Assembly: GCF_015708085.1 (NCBI RefSeq)
Contig: NZ_JADNYM010000019.1
Span: forward strand, 35,672-99,671
Length of the DNA: 64,000 nt
From: Arthrobacter terrae
Lineage (GTDB): Bacteria > Actinomycetota > Actinomycetes > Actinomycetales > Micrococcaceae
Direction: 5' to 3'
Both the position numbers and the translations under genes were made by a program. Below, piece by piece: positions 43,615 to 51,248 of the stretch. Every line of letters begins with the position of its first letter. Within the stretch, counting starts at the first letter, position 1. Under the pieces are notes generated by a model. The model was not told where the DNA came from. It made no database searches and saw only the letters and a program-made list of their open reading frames with translations.

Positions 43615-45710
43615 TAGGGGGTTCCTTCCGGGGGAGCGTGGTGAACGGCGAGGCGCAGGCTTCCGCCGGCCACACCGTCCCTGATCAGGGTACCCAGTTC
43701 TTCGAGCCGGGCCAGACGTTGCCGGGCTTCGCGCTCGGCGTGTTGGAGCTGTGCCAGGGCCTCGGTCAGCGGAACGCGTTGGGCATTTGGCACGTGCCGC
43801 AGCCGCCAGGTCCGCCAATTCTTTGCGCCGGCGGCTTGGGCATTGATGTCCGCGGCAATGACGAAAGGATGCAGTCCGCGCGGATCGCGGGCGTTAATCC
43901 GCAGCACGCGTGCGGGAAGTACGACGACGGCGCCACCGCTCTGATCGACGACCGCGGCGGGGCGCGGGCTGGTACAGAAGACGATGTCGCCCGGTTCTGT
44001 GAGCCGGCCGCTGGGGTAGCGGGCTGCGAAGTGCAGCAAATCGACACTGCGCCGTGAAGACCCTGAATACTGCTCCACACCGGGAGCGGATAGCTCGGCA
44101 GAGCCAATCACTGCAGTGCCGCCGGCGTGGGCAGGCCCATCAGCGGTAAGGTCGCCGGGCAAGATGCGGTTTCCCGGCAGATAGGTCAATATCCCGGCTG
44201 CCAGCAATGTGCCGATGGTTGCAGCGGTCGTGGCCACCGCGCCCGGTTCGGCAGCAGGAAGGACAGCATCCGTGCCGGGCAGAGGAGGCGGATCCGCGGC
44301 CAGCAGCCGGAGCAGTTCTTCGGCACGCAGCGCGGCCTGGGCTCCGGAATCCCGAGGGGCCGGTGCACGTACCCCTGCTGCGGCCACAAGGGATGCCTGC
44401 CCGGCCAGCAGGGAGCGGGTGAACACCAGCCGGGCAAACCGAAAGGAGTGGGACCGGACGGCAGCGCGGTCGCCCATCGACGCGGCAATATCGGCGATCA
44501 GATCCTGCACCACATCGTCGGTGAGCTTGTGCGCGGACAGATCCGCGACCATGGTCCACCGCTCAGCGATGTCCACGCCGGCCAGGGAGGGGCCGAGCAC
44601 CCATAGGGCCTGGGCCTCCCGCGGTTTGCTGCGCACCAGCCCCTGCGGCAGCCTGATGACCGCGCGGACGCGGCCCGAACGCAGCAGGTCCGAGCGCAAT
44701 AGATTTGAGCGGGCCAGATCCCCTCCTGTTGCCGGCGCGTCGCACAGCACGCGGGCCGGGGCCACGATCACCGCCCGCTGGTCGTCATCCATCTGCAGCA
44801 GCGTGTTGTCGATACCCAGCAGCATGTCCCAGGGAGCCATGCCGGGGGAAGCGGGAGATGGGTACTGGCAGACATGAACGGCCGGCCCGGTGAGCTCGAA
44901 CGCACCCGATTCATCGACCCGCAGGCTCCGGTGCTCTGAACCGTGCACCCGCAGCCGCCGTTGCACCAGACGCGCCTCTTCGCCGTCGTTCTGGGCGGTG
45001 ACGAAAACCGGACTCCGCTCCTCGCCGGCCTGCTGCACAATGCCCAGCAGCACGTCACTGCCGCCGGGGGTCGAGTCGACGAAAACCGCGTCCGGGCCGA
45101 GCTGGCGGGAAAGTTCGACGGCGGCAGCGGCCACCAGCGCGACGGCCTCAGGGCTTAGCGCCGCGTTAGTATGCGCTCGCAGGCCGGTGCGGAACCGGCC
45201 GTCCATGAGCTTTTCGAATGCCGCTGCGACATTGAAAGCGGCATCGACGAGGGCATCCGTGTAGCGTGCGAGTTCGGGTAAGTGCTGCCCGGCGTGCTCC
45301 AGTTCGCGGAAGAGGAACGCATCGTCCGGATCACAGTCGTCGGCGGCATCCAGCAGCTGATCTGCTGCCAGCGCGCCGAGCTGCCAACCCGTGATTTCCC
45401 GCAGCGCCAGCAGTGAGGTCAGGGTCTGAAATCTTCTGTCGGCACCCGCGGCCCTCGTGGAAGGAGCGGCAAAGGCTGCCACGTCCGCGGTTGCCTCCGC
45501 GTTATTACCGCGTCCGGTGGAGGCAAGCCAGGTGGCCACTTCCGCGGCATCGAAGACGTCCCGGCCGCGCACGGTCCGCGCCGGCGCCGGAAATGGATTA
45601 TCGGATGTGGCGCTGCGGGTCCGCCACATGGAGACGACCGACCGCTGCACCCGGGCCAGTGCTGCCACGTCGGAAAGGGACATCTCCAGGGGGAGTTCGG
45701 TGGCTGGCAT
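43614..45710 (-). CDS. HTH / degenerate N6-methylase / specificity-like fusion protein
   Basis: A protein of 698 aa with GGGGAGGAA before the ATG at 45710. Residues 8-65 resemble a MerR/AlpA-type DNA-binding domain (SLSDVAALARVQRSVVSMWRTRS, then GRDVFDAAEVATWL). Residues about 190-400 follow an HsdM-like fold, but motif I is altered (VFVDSTPGGSDVL in place of DPxxGSG) and the NPPF motif is absent, while AVIRLPQGLVRSKPREAQALWVLG matches the HsdM region after motif IV. Residues 510-690 resemble an HsdS half: PGDIVFCTSPRPAAVV, a TRD-like domain, then the helical EALAQLQHAEREARQRLARLEEL. Probably non-catalytic. It heads the hsdM-hsdS operon and may be its regulator or a specificity adaptor. Confidence 0.75.
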   Translation of the reverse strand: MPATELPLEMSLSDVAALARVQRSVVSMWRTRSATSDNPFPAPARTVRGRDVFDAAEVATWLASTGRGNNAEATADVAAFAAPSTRAAGADRRFQTLTSLLALREITGWQLGALAADQLLDAADDCDPDDAFLFRELEHAGQHLPELARYTDALVDAAFNVAAAFEKLMDGRFRTGLRAHTNAALSPEAVALVAAAAVELSRQLGPDAVFVDSTPGGSDVLLGIVQQAGEERSPVFVTAQNDGEEARLVQRRLRVHGSEHRSLRVDESGAFELTGPAVHVCQYPSPASPGMAPWDMLLGIDNTLLQMDDDQRAVIVAPARVLCDAPATGGDLARSNLLRSDLLRSGRVRAVIRLPQGLVRSKPREAQALWVLGPSLAGVDIAERWTMVADLSAHKLTDDVVQDLIADIAASMGDRAAVRSHSFRFARLVFTRSLLAGQASLVAAAGVRAPAPRDSGAQAALRAEELLRLLAADPPPLPGTDAVLPAAEPGAVATTAATIGTLLAAGILTYLPGNRILPGDLTADGPAHAGGTAVIGSAELSAPGVEQYSGSSRRSVDLLHFAARYPSGRLTEPGDIVFCTSPRPAAVVDQSGGAVVVLPARVLRINARDPRGLHPFVIAADINAQAAGAKNWRTWRLRHVPNAQRVPLTEALAQLQHAEREARQRLARLEELGTLIRDGVAGGSLRLAVHHAPPEGTP

Positions 45711-45741
45711 GCGTTCCTCCCCTGGTTCTGTTCGATGGCTG

Positions 45742-45756
45742 TGCTGACTTTCAGCA
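45742..45756 (-). promoter_or_regulatory. inverted repeat overlapping the promoter of the methylase operon
   Basis: TGCTGA-CTT-TCAGCA (6-bp arms), 32-46 nt upstream of the fusion gene start. On the minus strand it overlaps a TATGCT -10-like sequence. A candidate operator for the HTH of the fusion protein. Confidence 0.4.
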
Positions 45757-45787
45757 TAGTGGTCTCTGAAGCCTATTGCCGATCAAC

Positions 45788-45809
45788 ACTGATAAGCGGG
45801 GTTATCAGT
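45788..45809 (-). promoter_or_regulatory. ACTGATAA-N6-TTATCAGT palindrome upstream of the methylase operon
   Basis: Perfect 8-bp arms around GCGGGG, 78-99 nt upstream of the fusion gene start. With the palindrome at 45742 it shares the CTGA...TCAG core, suggesting two sites for one regulator. Confidence 0.45.
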
Positions 45810-45880
45810 ACTGACTAGTGTGACAAGGGACCCGTGGCCGTAGCTTGAAGTGGCGGGGAACAGCAGCAATGCTCCCGCCG

Positions 45881-45919
45881 GATGCCGCGGTCCCTGATTG
45901 GGGGACGGGCCGCGGCATC
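45881..45919. terminator. strong GC hairpin in the 45.7-46.2 kb spacer
   Basis: GATGCCGCGG (45881-45890) pairs with CCGCGGCATC (45910-45919), and inner bases (TCCC with GGGA) extend the stem. It may be a bidirectional barrier between the divergent operons. No T-run of note, although TTTATT follows on the plus strand. Confidence 0.4.
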
Positions 45920-45950
45920 TGACCCATTTATTCCCCGCTTGGGAGTCCCA

Positions 45951-46175
45951 GTGAACGAGCCGACCAAGGCAACCAACCGTGGCCCTCGCAAGGGGCTTCG
46001 CACCGACACCACCCCGATACCCGTGCGCACTTTGCTCTACGGCTCGGACGGCACGGTGCTCGGACTGGCCAACGGCTGGCTATTCGGTAATGCCATCCCG
46101 GTGCTGGTAAGGACACCGGACTACCCCTGCAGACATGGTGCGGGATCCGCTGCGGGCCCTGCCCCGAAAGACTGA
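45951..46175 (+). CDS. possible small protein, unrecognised
   Basis: A 74-aa frame starting at the GTG at 45951 with GGGAG 6 nt upstream: VNEPTKATNRGPRKGLRTDT... then YGSDGTVLGLANGWLFGNAIPVLV. Its stop lies within the Shine-Dalgarno region of the next gene. No family is recognised. It may be a leader peptide or a chance frame. The 45.7-46.2 kb spacer otherwise contains only the inverted repeats listed here. Confidence 0.3.
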   Translation: MNEPTKATNRGPRKGLRTDTTPIPVRTLLYGSDGTVLGLANGWLFGNAIPVLVRTPDYPCRHGAGSAAGPAPKD

Positions 46176-46188
46176 AAGGACCACAACG

Positions 46189-46824
46189 ATGTCAGTTCTA
46201 CCCGAAGAGGAAATGGACGTTATGGAGCACCAGACCGGCAAAGAGCCGGGACGGTGGAAGCTCAAATGGACCGCAGGCATTGCGGTGGCCGTGCTTTTGT
46301 TCGCCGGCGGCGCGGCAGCCGGCTACACAATGCCGGATCCGAAAACCAGCGAAGCTTACCTTTCGCTGGACAAGGAAAAGTCGGCCGCTGAACAGGACCG
46401 GGATTCGGCGCGGGTCGATTACGGACGAGTCAACGCGCTCTACAGCGCCCTGCTGAAGGGTGTTCCCGACCGGGAGGTCAAGGTCACGGCCCGGGAAACG
46501 GTTGTCGGAGCGGGCGAGGCAGCCCTCAAGGATGCCCAGGCTGCCGTACAGAAGCGTGAAGACGCGGTCGCGGGGGCTGAAAAGCAAAAGGCTGCCAATA
46601 CTATCCGGGACGGTACCTGGGTGGTCGGCACTGACATTGAGCCCGGGACGTACAGGGCCGCCGCCGCGGTGCAGTCGGGATGCTACTGGGGGATCTACCA
46701 GAGCGGAAGCAACGGCAGCAAGATCATCGAGAACGACATCCCGGGCGGGGGCAGACCAAGCGTTCTGCTTGCCGCCGGCCAGGACTTCAAGTCCAGCCGC
46801 TGCGGCAGCTGGGAAAAGCAGTAA
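46189..46824 (+). CDS. membrane-anchored coiled-coil protein with C-terminal 'PGTYR' domain
   Basis: A protein of 211 aa with AAAGGA upstream of the ATG at 46189. Residues 1-26 are cytoplasmic, followed by one membrane helix (WTAGIAVAVLLFAGGAAAGYTM). An Ala/Glu/Lys/Asp-rich coiled coil spans about 57-140. The C-terminal 70 residues, DGTWVVGTDIEPGTYRA...GCYWGIYQSG...FKSSRCGSW, form a small extracytoplasmic domain seen at the end of many actinobacterial surface proteins. Cys in GCYWG and SSRCGSW could form a disulfide. Function unknown. Confidence 0.7.
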   Translation: MSVLPEEEMDVMEHQTGKEPGRWKLKWTAGIAVAVLLFAGGAAAGYTMPDPKTSEAYLSLDKEKSAAEQDRDSARVDYGRVNALYSALLKGVPDREVKVTARETVVGAGEAALKDAQAAVQKREDAVAGAEKQKAANTIRDGTWVVGTDIEPGTYRAAAAVQSGCYWGIYQSGSNGSKIIENDIPGGGRPSVLLAAGQDFKSSRCGSWEKQ

Positions 46825-46855
46825 CCACGCACGCAGACTCACATTTGCTCTACGG

Positions 46856-46878
46856 ATTTTTCACGTAATTTTTTCACG
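46856..46878 (+). repeat. AT-rich direct repeats upstream of the lipoprotein gene
   Basis: ATTTTTCACG (46856-46865) is followed by ATTTTTTCACG (46868-46878). They lie 52-74 nt before the lipoprotein start, in an AT-rich island in otherwise GC-rich DNA, so a regulator site or promoter element is plausible. Confidence 0.4.
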
Positions 46879-46929
46879 CGAATTTATCAGCAGTTTTGTC
46901 AGCAACGTTTGACCTATGAAAGGCTCACC

Positions 46930-47664
46930 ATGCGCTCCACACTCCACCACCGGTCCGACTTATCCGCGGCACCGCAGCAGAGGCCGCTTACGCAGAAGAC
47001 TCCTGCGCAGAAGACGTCTCCGAAGAAGCCACTGGCCCGCACAGCAATCCGCCCCCGGAACCTCTTTGTTCCCGCGGCCGTGCTCTTGCTCGGCCTCACG
47101 CTGAGTTCTTGCTCGGATGCCACCGCAACGCCGGATGCTGCTGCTGCGGCGGAGGCCAAACCGGCGACAGCGGCGGAAACCACCCCCGCTGCTGCCCCCG
47201 CTGCTGCACCGGCTGCTGCACCGGCTGCTGCACCGGCCGCCAAACCTGCGGCCGCGCCGGCAGCCGTTTCAGCAGCCCCGACCGTCGGGACGCCCTTTAC
47301 CGCCAAGATGCGCAATGGGAATACCGCGAAGATCACCATCGTCTCCGCCACACGATCGGAAAGTGTGGGCAACCCCTCCTTCTCCGTCCCGGCGAAGAAC
47401 GGCGGATTTCTGGTTCTGGATATTCTGTGGGAGACGGAGAAGGGGAAGACAAGCTCCAACCCGTTCTACTTCTCCGCCAAGGACGCCGAAGGCCGCAAGG
47501 CGGATCAAAGTCTCTTCGTGGAGAATCCCTTGGGATCCGGCGATGTACTTCCGGGCGATAAAGCGCGCGGCTTGGTGGCCTTCGACATTGCCCCCGGTAT
47601 GGCCACGGTGATGATTTCGGATCCCCTGCTGCAGGAGGCGGCACGGGTGCAGATCGACCAATAG
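46930..47664 (+). CDS. lipoprotein with Ala/Pro linker and DUF4352-like domain
   Basis: A protein of 244 aa (ATG at 46930, GAAAGG upstream). A long basic N-region precedes the hydrophobic LFVPAAVLLLGLTLSSC, with lipobox L-S-S-C, so it is likely lipid-anchored outside the membrane. An AAPAAAP-type repeat linker follows (about residues 85-125). The C-terminal domain VGTPFTAKMRNGNTAKITIVSATRS...GGFLVLDILWETEKGKTSSNPFYFSAKDAEGRKAD...LPGDKARGLVAFDI matches the immunoglobulin-like DUF4352/MPT63-type fold. The preceding spacer is unusually AT-rich. Binding partner unknown. Confidence 0.75.
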   Translation: MRSTLHHRSDLSAAPQQRPLTQKTPAQKTSPKKPLARTAIRPRNLFVPAAVLLLGLTLSSCSDATATPDAAAAAEAKPATAAETTPAAAPAAAPAAAPAAAPAAKPAAAPAAVSAAPTVGTPFTAKMRNGNTAKITIVSATRSESVGNPSFSVPAKNGGFLVLDILWETEKGKTSSNPFYFSAKDAEGRKADQSLFVENPLGSGDVLPGDKARGLVAFDIAPGMATVMISDPLLQEAARVQIDQ

Positions 47665-47731
47665 CGCCAGGGTCCGGAACCGGCATTAGCGTTCTACCGA
47701 TCGCATTGGCTTCTAGATATTGGGGAAATGA

Positions 47732-48115
47732 ATGAGTACTAATCAGTATCAAATTACTTCCGGAAAGACTGCAGGAGGGGCATCCGGGACCGACATTTCC
47801 AGCATTTCGGGGTCTGGAATCTATGAGTTCCGCGGAAGCGCGGCGAGCTGGTTCGGTACTCAGCTTCTCGGAGTGCTGATAACGGTCTGTACCCTCGGTA
47901 TTTGCTACCCGTTCGCCGTCGTACTGGTAGAGCGCTGGCGGGCGGCTAATACGTATCTGCATGGCCGGCAGCTGCGGTTCGCCGGGACGGGCATGGGCAT
48001 CTTTGGCCACTGGATCAAATGGTTTTTGCTGAGCCTGATCACCTTTGGTATCTACACCTTTTGGGTGTATCCGAGGCTGATGCAGTGGAAGGTCGAAAAT
48101 ACCGTTTATGCCTAA
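47732..48115 (+). CDS. DUF898 family membrane protein
   Basis: A protein of 127 aa: a Ser/Gly-rich N-terminus, then FRGSAASWFGTQLLGVLITVCTLGICYPFAVVLVERWRAANTYLHGRQLRFAG and HWIKWFLLSLITFGIYTFWVYPRLMQWKVENTVY. These are the two membrane-helix repeats with the aromatic and W-x-x-x-N features of DUF898 (YjgN-like) proteins. Function unknown. In line with the preceding two envelope genes. Confidence 0.75.
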   Translation: MSTNQYQITSGKTAGGASGTDISSISGSGIYEFRGSAASWFGTQLLGVLITVCTLGICYPFAVVLVERWRAANTYLHGRQLRFAGTGMGIFGHWIKWFLLSLITFGIYTFWVYPRLMQWKVENTVYA

Positions 48116-48260
48116 TCCCAGTGGCACCGGCGGGCGTGAAAAACTACTGGACAGCAAGCTGGCTTAGGAGTTGACTGGAAGTGGAGCCCGGCCCCTGTTT
48201 GGAGCTGGACCTGTCGAGACTCCCACACCCGGGAGCCAAGTCTCAAGGAGATGGGTTCTA

Positions 48261-48620
48261 ATGAAGAAATGGACGCGCTGGCAGGATTGGGCTGCCATCG
48301 TAGTTGGTCTGTACGCGGTGCTCGCAACGATGTGGACGACTCATGCTGGAGCCTCTGTAACGTTGATGATCATCTTCGGCGGACTGCTGGTGATAGCGGG
48401 TCTTGTAAATCTGGCGATGCCCGGGATGCAGGCAATGGAGTGGGCACAAGTAGTTGTGGCTGCGCTGCTGTTCATCTCCCCTTGGATTGGTTCCTACACC
48501 GGAGCGTCGGGCGCGGCCTGGACGTCCTGGATTACCGGCGCCATCGGGGTAATTGTCACCGCGGCTGCCATCAAGCCGAGCATGGCTGAGCATCACCACG
48601 GAACAGTGCCTTCGCACTAA
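48261..48620 (+). CDS. SPW-repeat membrane protein
   Basis: A protein of 119 aa with four membrane helices, starting MKKWTRWQDWAAIVVGLYAVLATMW at the ATG at 48261 (AAGGAG 10 nt upstream). The family motif S-P-W appears in ALLFISPWIGSYTGASGAAWTSWITGAIGVIVTAAAI. SPW proteins are usually small membrane proteins in actinobacteria of unknown role. A strong terminator hairpin follows. Confidence 0.85.
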   Translation: MKKWTRWQDWAAIVVGLYAVLATMWTTHAGASVTLMIIFGGLLVIAGLVNLAMPGMQAMEWAQVVVAALLFISPWIGSYTGASGAAWTSWITGAIGVIVTAAAIKPSMAEHHHGTVPSH

Positions 48621-48633
48621 TCGAAAGCAGGAG

Positions 48634-48671
48634 GAATCGAGGGTAGCCGGCGTGACGGCAACCCTCGATTC
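48634..48671 (+). terminator. intrinsic terminator-like hairpin after the SPW gene
   Basis: GAATCGAGGGT and ACCCTCGATTC form a perfect 11-bp stem; GCCG/CGGC extends it internally past one mismatch. GTTTGT follows. Confidence 0.7.
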
Positions 48672-48784
48672 GTTTGTCCGCCCACCGCGCCCCCTACACA
48701 AACACCAAGCGCCCTCATATGCTGAGGATAGGGCGTGCATGAGAACACCGACGCCATCACACCCGGGAGCGAGGAACAGCTGCG

Positions 48785-49228
48785 ATGACATCTTGGACCG
48801 ACGAAGAGGGCCGTATTGATGGTGCCCGTCATGTGAATGCCGAGCTGACGACGGGCGAGTGCTGGAACCTGCTGGCGATGGAAACCACGGGGAGGTTCGC
48901 TTATCAGGCCGACGGCCGGATTCTGATCTTTCCGGTCAATTATCTGGTTCACGACGAGACCATCTTTTTCCGGACGTTGCCCGAGGGCGCGATCGGGTCG
49001 GCACTTCCGTGTGCTGTCGCTTCGTTTGAAATCGACATGGTCAAGCGCGAGCAGAGCACGGGATGGGCGGTACTAGCCAGCGGCCCGGCCAGCGCTGTTA
49101 CGGACAAGGACCTGCTGACCTACCTGTGGGGCAGGATCATGCTGGAACCGCTGGCCGCCGGCCTGCGCGACCAGTTTGTCCGAATTGATCCGGCCGAACT
49201 GACGGGCCGGCGGGTTTATTTGAGTTAG
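48785..49228 (+). CDS. PPOX-family split-barrel protein (paralogue 5, divergent)
   Basis: A protein of 147 aa, the most divergent paralogue: GRFAYQADGRILIFPVNYLVHDETIFFRTLPEG replaces the strictly conserved GRL...HPxIFP...VDxxTVVFRT. The C-terminal LEPLAAGLRDQFVRIDPAELTGRRVYL keeps the family ending. AGGAA lies upstream of the ATG. It stands apart from the other four and may have another substrate. An imperfect CGCCCT...AGGGCG repeat (48710-48735) precedes it. Confidence 0.8.
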   Translation: MTSWTDEEGRIDGARHVNAELTTGECWNLLAMETTGRFAYQADGRILIFPVNYLVHDETIFFRTLPEGAIGSALPCAVASFEIDMVKREQSTGWAVLASGPASAVTDKDLLTYLWGRIMLEPLAAGLRDQFVRIDPAELTGRRVYLS

Positions 49229-49311
49229 TTGGTCGGCTGGCTGGCTGTTGCTGATGCACGCCGTGCAACCCCGAATCAAAGGCACGTCGCGGTGCGGGTA
49301 GAGTCTTTTGC

Positions 49312-50172
49312 ATGCAAAGTGAGAATACCGGCGACGACGGATCGGTCATGATCCGGGAGCACGGCGACGTCCCTACCGGATCCAATGGGCAGAACTATTT
49401 TTACCGGTCCCTGAGTGATGGCCACTATGAATCCAGTGTTCATACGCAGGGGGCCTGGAACCCGCACGAGCAGCACATGGCACCTGTTTCCGGAGTCATG
49501 ACCCGGGAACTGGAACTTCACCGGCCGCGGCCGGAGTTGCGGATGGCCCGGATTAGCTTCGATATTCTGGGCATAATCCCCGGCGGGAAATTTCGGATTG
49601 AGACCAAAATAATCCGGCCCGGCAAGACCATCGAGTTACTGCAGGCGGAGCTGATCGCCAATGAGCGCGTGGCCGTTCGCGCCACCGCGTGGCGCCTGCA
49701 GCGTGGCCAGACCGCCGCCGTCGCCGCCGTTGAAGACCCGGCCATGGCCCCCTTGGCAGAAGCAGGTGAGTGGCACGACCTGGACAAATGGCCGGGCGGC
49801 TACATTGCCTCCCTTGAGGCCCGGGTGGTGCCAGGCCACCGCCCCGGCCACGGCCAGGTGTGGATACGCAGCCCATACCCAATGGTTGAAGGCGAGCCGA
49901 CGACGGACATGGTGCGGTTGATGGGCTTGGTGGACACCGCTAATGGGATTGCCTCCCGGGTTCCGCCGGGACCGGGCAGCTACATGTTCCCCAACGTGGA
50001 CCTGTCCATCCACCTGCACCGAGAGCCGGTGGGGGAGTGGCTGGGCCTGGACACCAGTGTGACCTTCGGGACGGACGGAATCGGGTTGACCAATACCGTG
50101 CTCAATGACGCACATGGACCGTTCGGGGTCGCTGCCCAGATCCTCACGGTGCGCGAACTTCCGGAAGCTTAG
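49312..50172 (+). CDS. thioesterase (hot-dog fold) family protein
   Basis: A protein of 286 aa. The first half (FYRSLSDGHYESSVHTQGAWNPHEQHMAPVSGVMTRELE...ARISFDILGIIPGGKFRIETKIIRPGKTIELLQAELI) has the acyl-CoA thioesterase double-hotdog pattern, and the second half (WLGLDTSVTFGTDGIGLTNTVLNDAHGPFGVAAQILTVR) is the matching repeat with the terminal D-x-x-G-x-x-G region. It probably hydrolyses acyl-CoA, but catalytic residues were not assigned. It is directly followed, one base after its stop, by the lipoate-ligase-like gene. Confidence 0.75.
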   Translation: MQSENTGDDGSVMIREHGDVPTGSNGQNYFYRSLSDGHYESSVHTQGAWNPHEQHMAPVSGVMTRELELHRPRPELRMARISFDILGIIPGGKFRIETKIIRPGKTIELLQAELIANERVAVRATAWRLQRGQTAAVAAVEDPAMAPLAEAGEWHDLDKWPGGYIASLEARVVPGHRPGHGQVWIRSPYPMVEGEPTTDMVRLMGLVDTANGIASRVPPGPGSYMFPNVDLSIHLHREPVGEWLGLDTSVTFGTDGIGLTNTVLNDAHGPFGVAAQILTVRELPEA

Positions 50173-50173
50173 A

Positions 50174-50983
50174 ATGCGAGCCGGTCCCGTGCGGATCGCA
50201 CCGGCTCTTTCGGTGCTGCGCCAGGACGTGAGTAGGGGGGCAGCGGAGGATCTTGACGGCGCGCTGACCCTGTTGGCGGCGGCCCGCACGGAGCAGATTG
50301 GGCCTACGTTGCGGTTGTACCGTCCGAAGCCCACCATGGCGTTCGGACAGCGCGACGTGAACCTTCCCGGCTTCGCCGCAGCCTGTGCGGCCGCCGCCCG
50401 GCAGGGATTCGAACCGCTGATCCGCAGAGCGGGCGGCCGGGCGGCTGCCTACCATCGGGGCTGCCTGATTGTGGACCATATTGAGCCCCAGCAGGACGCG
50501 ATGGTGTACGCGAAGCCCCGGTTCGGGTACTTCGGCGAACTCTTCGCGCAGGCTCTGCAGAGTCTGGGCGTGGACGCGGGCATTGGCGAGATCCCGCGGG
50601 AGTACTGCCCGGGGGAATTTACGGTCTACGGGCGGTCTGCTGGTGGCTTCGGGGTCGACGGCGGCACCGGCGGCACCGGCGGCTCCGGCGGCTCCGGCGA
50701 CGACGGCGCCCGTGATGGCGGCTGGGATGGTCGAATCAAGCTCGTGGGCACAGCGCAGCGGGTGGTCGCCGGCGCATGGCTGTTCAGCTCGGTAATTGTG
50801 GTGGAGGATTCCGCACCATTGCGCTCGGTGCTGACGGATAGTTATGCGGCACTGGGCCTGGACTGGAACCCGTTGACGGCCGGTGGTGTTGCGGATCTGG
50901 TGCCGCGGCTGACGGTCGACGACGTCACCGAGGCCGTGCTGCGCGTCTATGCCGGCCGCACAGAACTGAACTTCAGCAGCTGA
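50174..50983 (+). CDS. lipoate/biotin protein ligase A-like protein
   Basis: A protein of 269 aa from the ATG at 50174 (GGAAG upstream). LRLYRPKPTMAFGQRDVNLPGF and PLIRRAGGRAAAYHRGCLIVDHI are the lipoate ligase RRxxGGxxxxH region; GRIKLVGTAQRVVAGAWLFSSVIVVED supplies the conserved Lys-x-x-G-x-A-Q segment. A 25-residue Gly/Thr/Ser/Asp-rich insertion (DGGTGGTGGSGGSGDDGARDGG) separates the two parts of the active site. It may transfer lipoate or octanoate, or act as an amidotransferase; the exact activity is not resolved. Confidence 0.75.
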   Translation: MRAGPVRIAPALSVLRQDVSRGAAEDLDGALTLLAAARTEQIGPTLRLYRPKPTMAFGQRDVNLPGFAAACAAAARQGFEPLIRRAGGRAAAYHRGCLIVDHIEPQQDAMVYAKPRFGYFGELFAQALQSLGVDAGIGEIPREYCPGEFTVYGRSAGGFGVDGGTGGTGGSGGSGDDGARDGGWDGRIKLVGTAQRVVAGAWLFSSVIVVEDSAPLRSVLTDSYAALGLDWNPLTAGGVADLVPRLTVDDVTEAVLRVYAGRTELNFSS

Positions 50984-51072
50984 CAAAGGATCGGTTCGGT
51001 AAACGGAAGGAATACCACGTCAGACGCGGCTGGCCGCAGTGGTGTTTTGGGTCTGAGGATCGGTCCGAAAAT

Positions 51073-51248
51073 TCACACTAAGCGCGTATCGGTGTGGGTT
51101 CCGACGTGGATGATGACAATTTGCGGATCTAGCCGCTGCCGGAGCGCGTGTTTGATGGCACGGTAATCGGTTGAACGGGCGACGGCGAAGAGTTCGGTAC
51201 GTTCCGCTGCCGTACGTATCCCGACTCGGTGGACGGAGACTAAATTTG
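51073..51248 (-). other. possible coding remnant, unrecognised
   Basis: On the minus strand a frame ends LFAVARSTDYRAIKHALRQRLDPQIVIIHVGTHTDTRLV and looks protein-like, but it has no start and merges with the transposase remnant on the other strand. It could be the tail of a gene cut by the insertion. The rest of 50984-51248 shows nothing. Confidence 0.2.
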
